Shown piece by piece: positions 63,355 through 64,000 of a stretch of DNA of 64,000 bases. The DNA lies in assembly GCA_022843745.1 (NCBI GenBank), contig JALHNB010000039.1:1-64000 (forward strand). The letters run 5' to 3'. Position 1 is the first letter of the stretch. Every line of letters begins with the position of its first letter. This DNA comes from Anaerolineae bacterium. Lineage in GTDB: Bacteria > Chloroflexota > Anaerolineae > Aggregatilineales > Phototrophicaceae. The position numbers and the translations under genes were made by a program. The notes under the pieces were generated by a model. It saw only the letters and a list, made by a program, of their open reading frames with translations, was not told where the DNA came from and made no database searches.

Positions 63355-64000
63355 CAAAGAGGTTTTATCACCCCTCACCCCAACCCCTCTCCCACAAGGG
63401 GCGAGGGGCTTAAAAACCACCTTATGGGTCATAATACTGTTTTTAACCAGCGCCTGCGCTGTTGTCCGATCTGAAGGAGTTGTCCGAATCGCGTTGGTTG
63501 CACCGTTCGAGGGGCGCTACCGAGAGATCGGTTACAACGCGCTCTATGCGGCACGGTTGGCGATGCAGGATTCGGGAGTGACAAATGTCGAGCTTTTGCC
63601 GATTGACGACGGCGGAACGGCGGAAAGTGCCGTAGATCGCGCCCAAGCATTAGCGACTGATCCACTCGTCAAAGCGGCGATTGTGCTGGGATATGCCGCG
63701 ACTGATGCCGATACACAGGTAGCATTTGGTGATATTCCGGTTTTGATCGTTGGGCATTGGGGAACGCAGCCACAGTCGGAAACTATTTTTATGCTCTCAA
63801 GCTGCGAACTGGACGACTTTATTGTTACACCGCCGCGTATCGAAGTGACTGATGCCGCGCAATTAAACAGTTTTGTCATCGGTGGGGAGGTTTTTACGCT
63901 CGAACAATTCCCCAAACTACGGGAGTCGCTGGATGGAATCACAGTTGTATCCAGTGCGTCGCTGCCAGATGCCGATTTTGCCGAGCGCTATGCGCAGAGC
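63344..64000 (+). CDS. Lipoprotein, periplasmic-binding-protein type 1 fold (partial)
   Basis: At least 219 residues; cut by the window end. After an odd N-terminus comes a signal peptide with the lipobox LTSAC, then VVRIALVAPFEGRYREIGYNALYAARLAMQD, the opening of the branched-chain-amino-acid (LivJ-like) type 1 binding fold. TDPLVKAAIVLGYAATDAD is the expected next strand-helix. The first 23 codons contain a CCTCACCCC-type dispersed repeat (63371-63408), translated as LSPLTPTPLPQGARGL. The ATG at 63344 overlaps the mltG stop. I see no better start in frame before the signal peptide. Confidence 0.75.
   Translation, partial: MAANKEVLSPLTPTPLPQGARGLKTTLWVIILFLTSACAVVRSEGVVRIALVAPFEGRYREIGYNALYAARLAMQDSGVTNVELLPIDDGGTAESAVDRAQALATDPLVKAAIVLGYAATDADTQVAFGDIPVLIVGHWGTQPQSETIFMLSSCELDDFIVTPPRIEVTDAAQLNSFVIGGEVFTLEQFPKLRESLDGITVVSSASLPDADFAERYAQS
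63371..63408 (+). repeat. CCTCACCCC-type dispersed repeat in a signal-peptide coding region
   Basis: CCCCTCACCCCAACCCCTCT followed by CCCACAAGGGGCGAGGGGCTT: a GC-rich partial palindrome of a kind found widely between genes in Chloroflexota and cyanobacteria. Its minus-strand relative is at 32317-32370. Here it is in frame in the lipoprotein's first 23 codons. Confidence 0.6.

Overview
The window looks like a piece of a mesophilic Chloroflexota chromosome (an Anaerolineae-type lineage is my best guess, by inference only). It has about 50% GC by eye, many ABC substrate-binding lipoproteins and secreted proteins, a baseplate-J-like membrane protein between alaS and ruvX, and a diterpene cassette whose closest remembered relatives are in Mycobacterium tuberculosis (Rv3377c/Rv3378c) and the chloroflexote Herpetosiphon. 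I see no rRNA, tRNA, CRISPR array or complete insertion sequence.

Layout. 1-2.8 kb: an ORF interrupted by an in-frame TAG, then an FGGY sugar kinase. 2.8-3.9 kb: an orphan PotD-type binding protein. 4.0-16.8 kb (minus strand): one long apparent operon. It holds an Opp/Dpp-type ABC transporter, a membrane protein, an ROK kinase, a DUF4127 protein, NanE, an aldo/keto reductase and an SthA-type transhydrogenase, and probably serves uptake and breakdown of amino-sugar oligomers. 17.2-19.5 kb: ThuA-like protein and GpmI. 19.6-23.0 kb: an MFS transporter and a CopC-CopD protein.

23.2-30.8 kb (plus strand): a tight seven-gene run. It comprises a GNAT/FemAB-like acyltransferase, a GT87-like membrane protein, an isoprenylcysteine-methyltransferase-like enzyme, an Rv3378c-like diterpene synthase, a class II diterpene cyclase with a DADD motif, a membrane histidine kinase and a stand-alone receiver. 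This is the most interesting locus. The Rv3378c-like enzyme has Asn where the cis-prenyltransferase-fold motif normally has Asp.

30.8-34.5 kb: glucuronate isomerase, an acetyl-xylan-esterase-like enzyme and a zinc dehydrogenase (plant polysaccharide use). 34.7-40.0 kb: a secreted cyclophilin, then a thiamine ABC transporter (thiB-thiP-ATPase) behind a TPP riboswitch, a terminator and a good sigma70-type promoter. 40.0-46.6 kb: two CoA-transferase subunits, unusually 5 kb apart, with a TIR-like gene, an MmcQ/YjbR protein, a CtpA protease, SecG and a peptide-binding protein between them. 46.7-53.3 kb: a TPR protein with a His/Cys-rich tail, RtcB, a cNMP-binding protein, a TSUP permease, TyrS and a small-protein/HNH pair. 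53.4-64.0 kb: ClpP behind a truncated, apparently inactivated IS256-type transposase-like gene, AlaS, baseplate-J-like protein, RuvX, a PQQ-propeller gene broken by TAA, a Gfo/Idh/MocA oxidoreductase, MltG, and a lipoprotein cut by the window end.

Dispersed palindromes starting GTAGGGGC and CCTCACCCC-type repeats occur between genes, and two of them lie inside predicted N-terminal coding regions. All functions are inferred from reading translated sequence and remembered family motifs; no database search was run.
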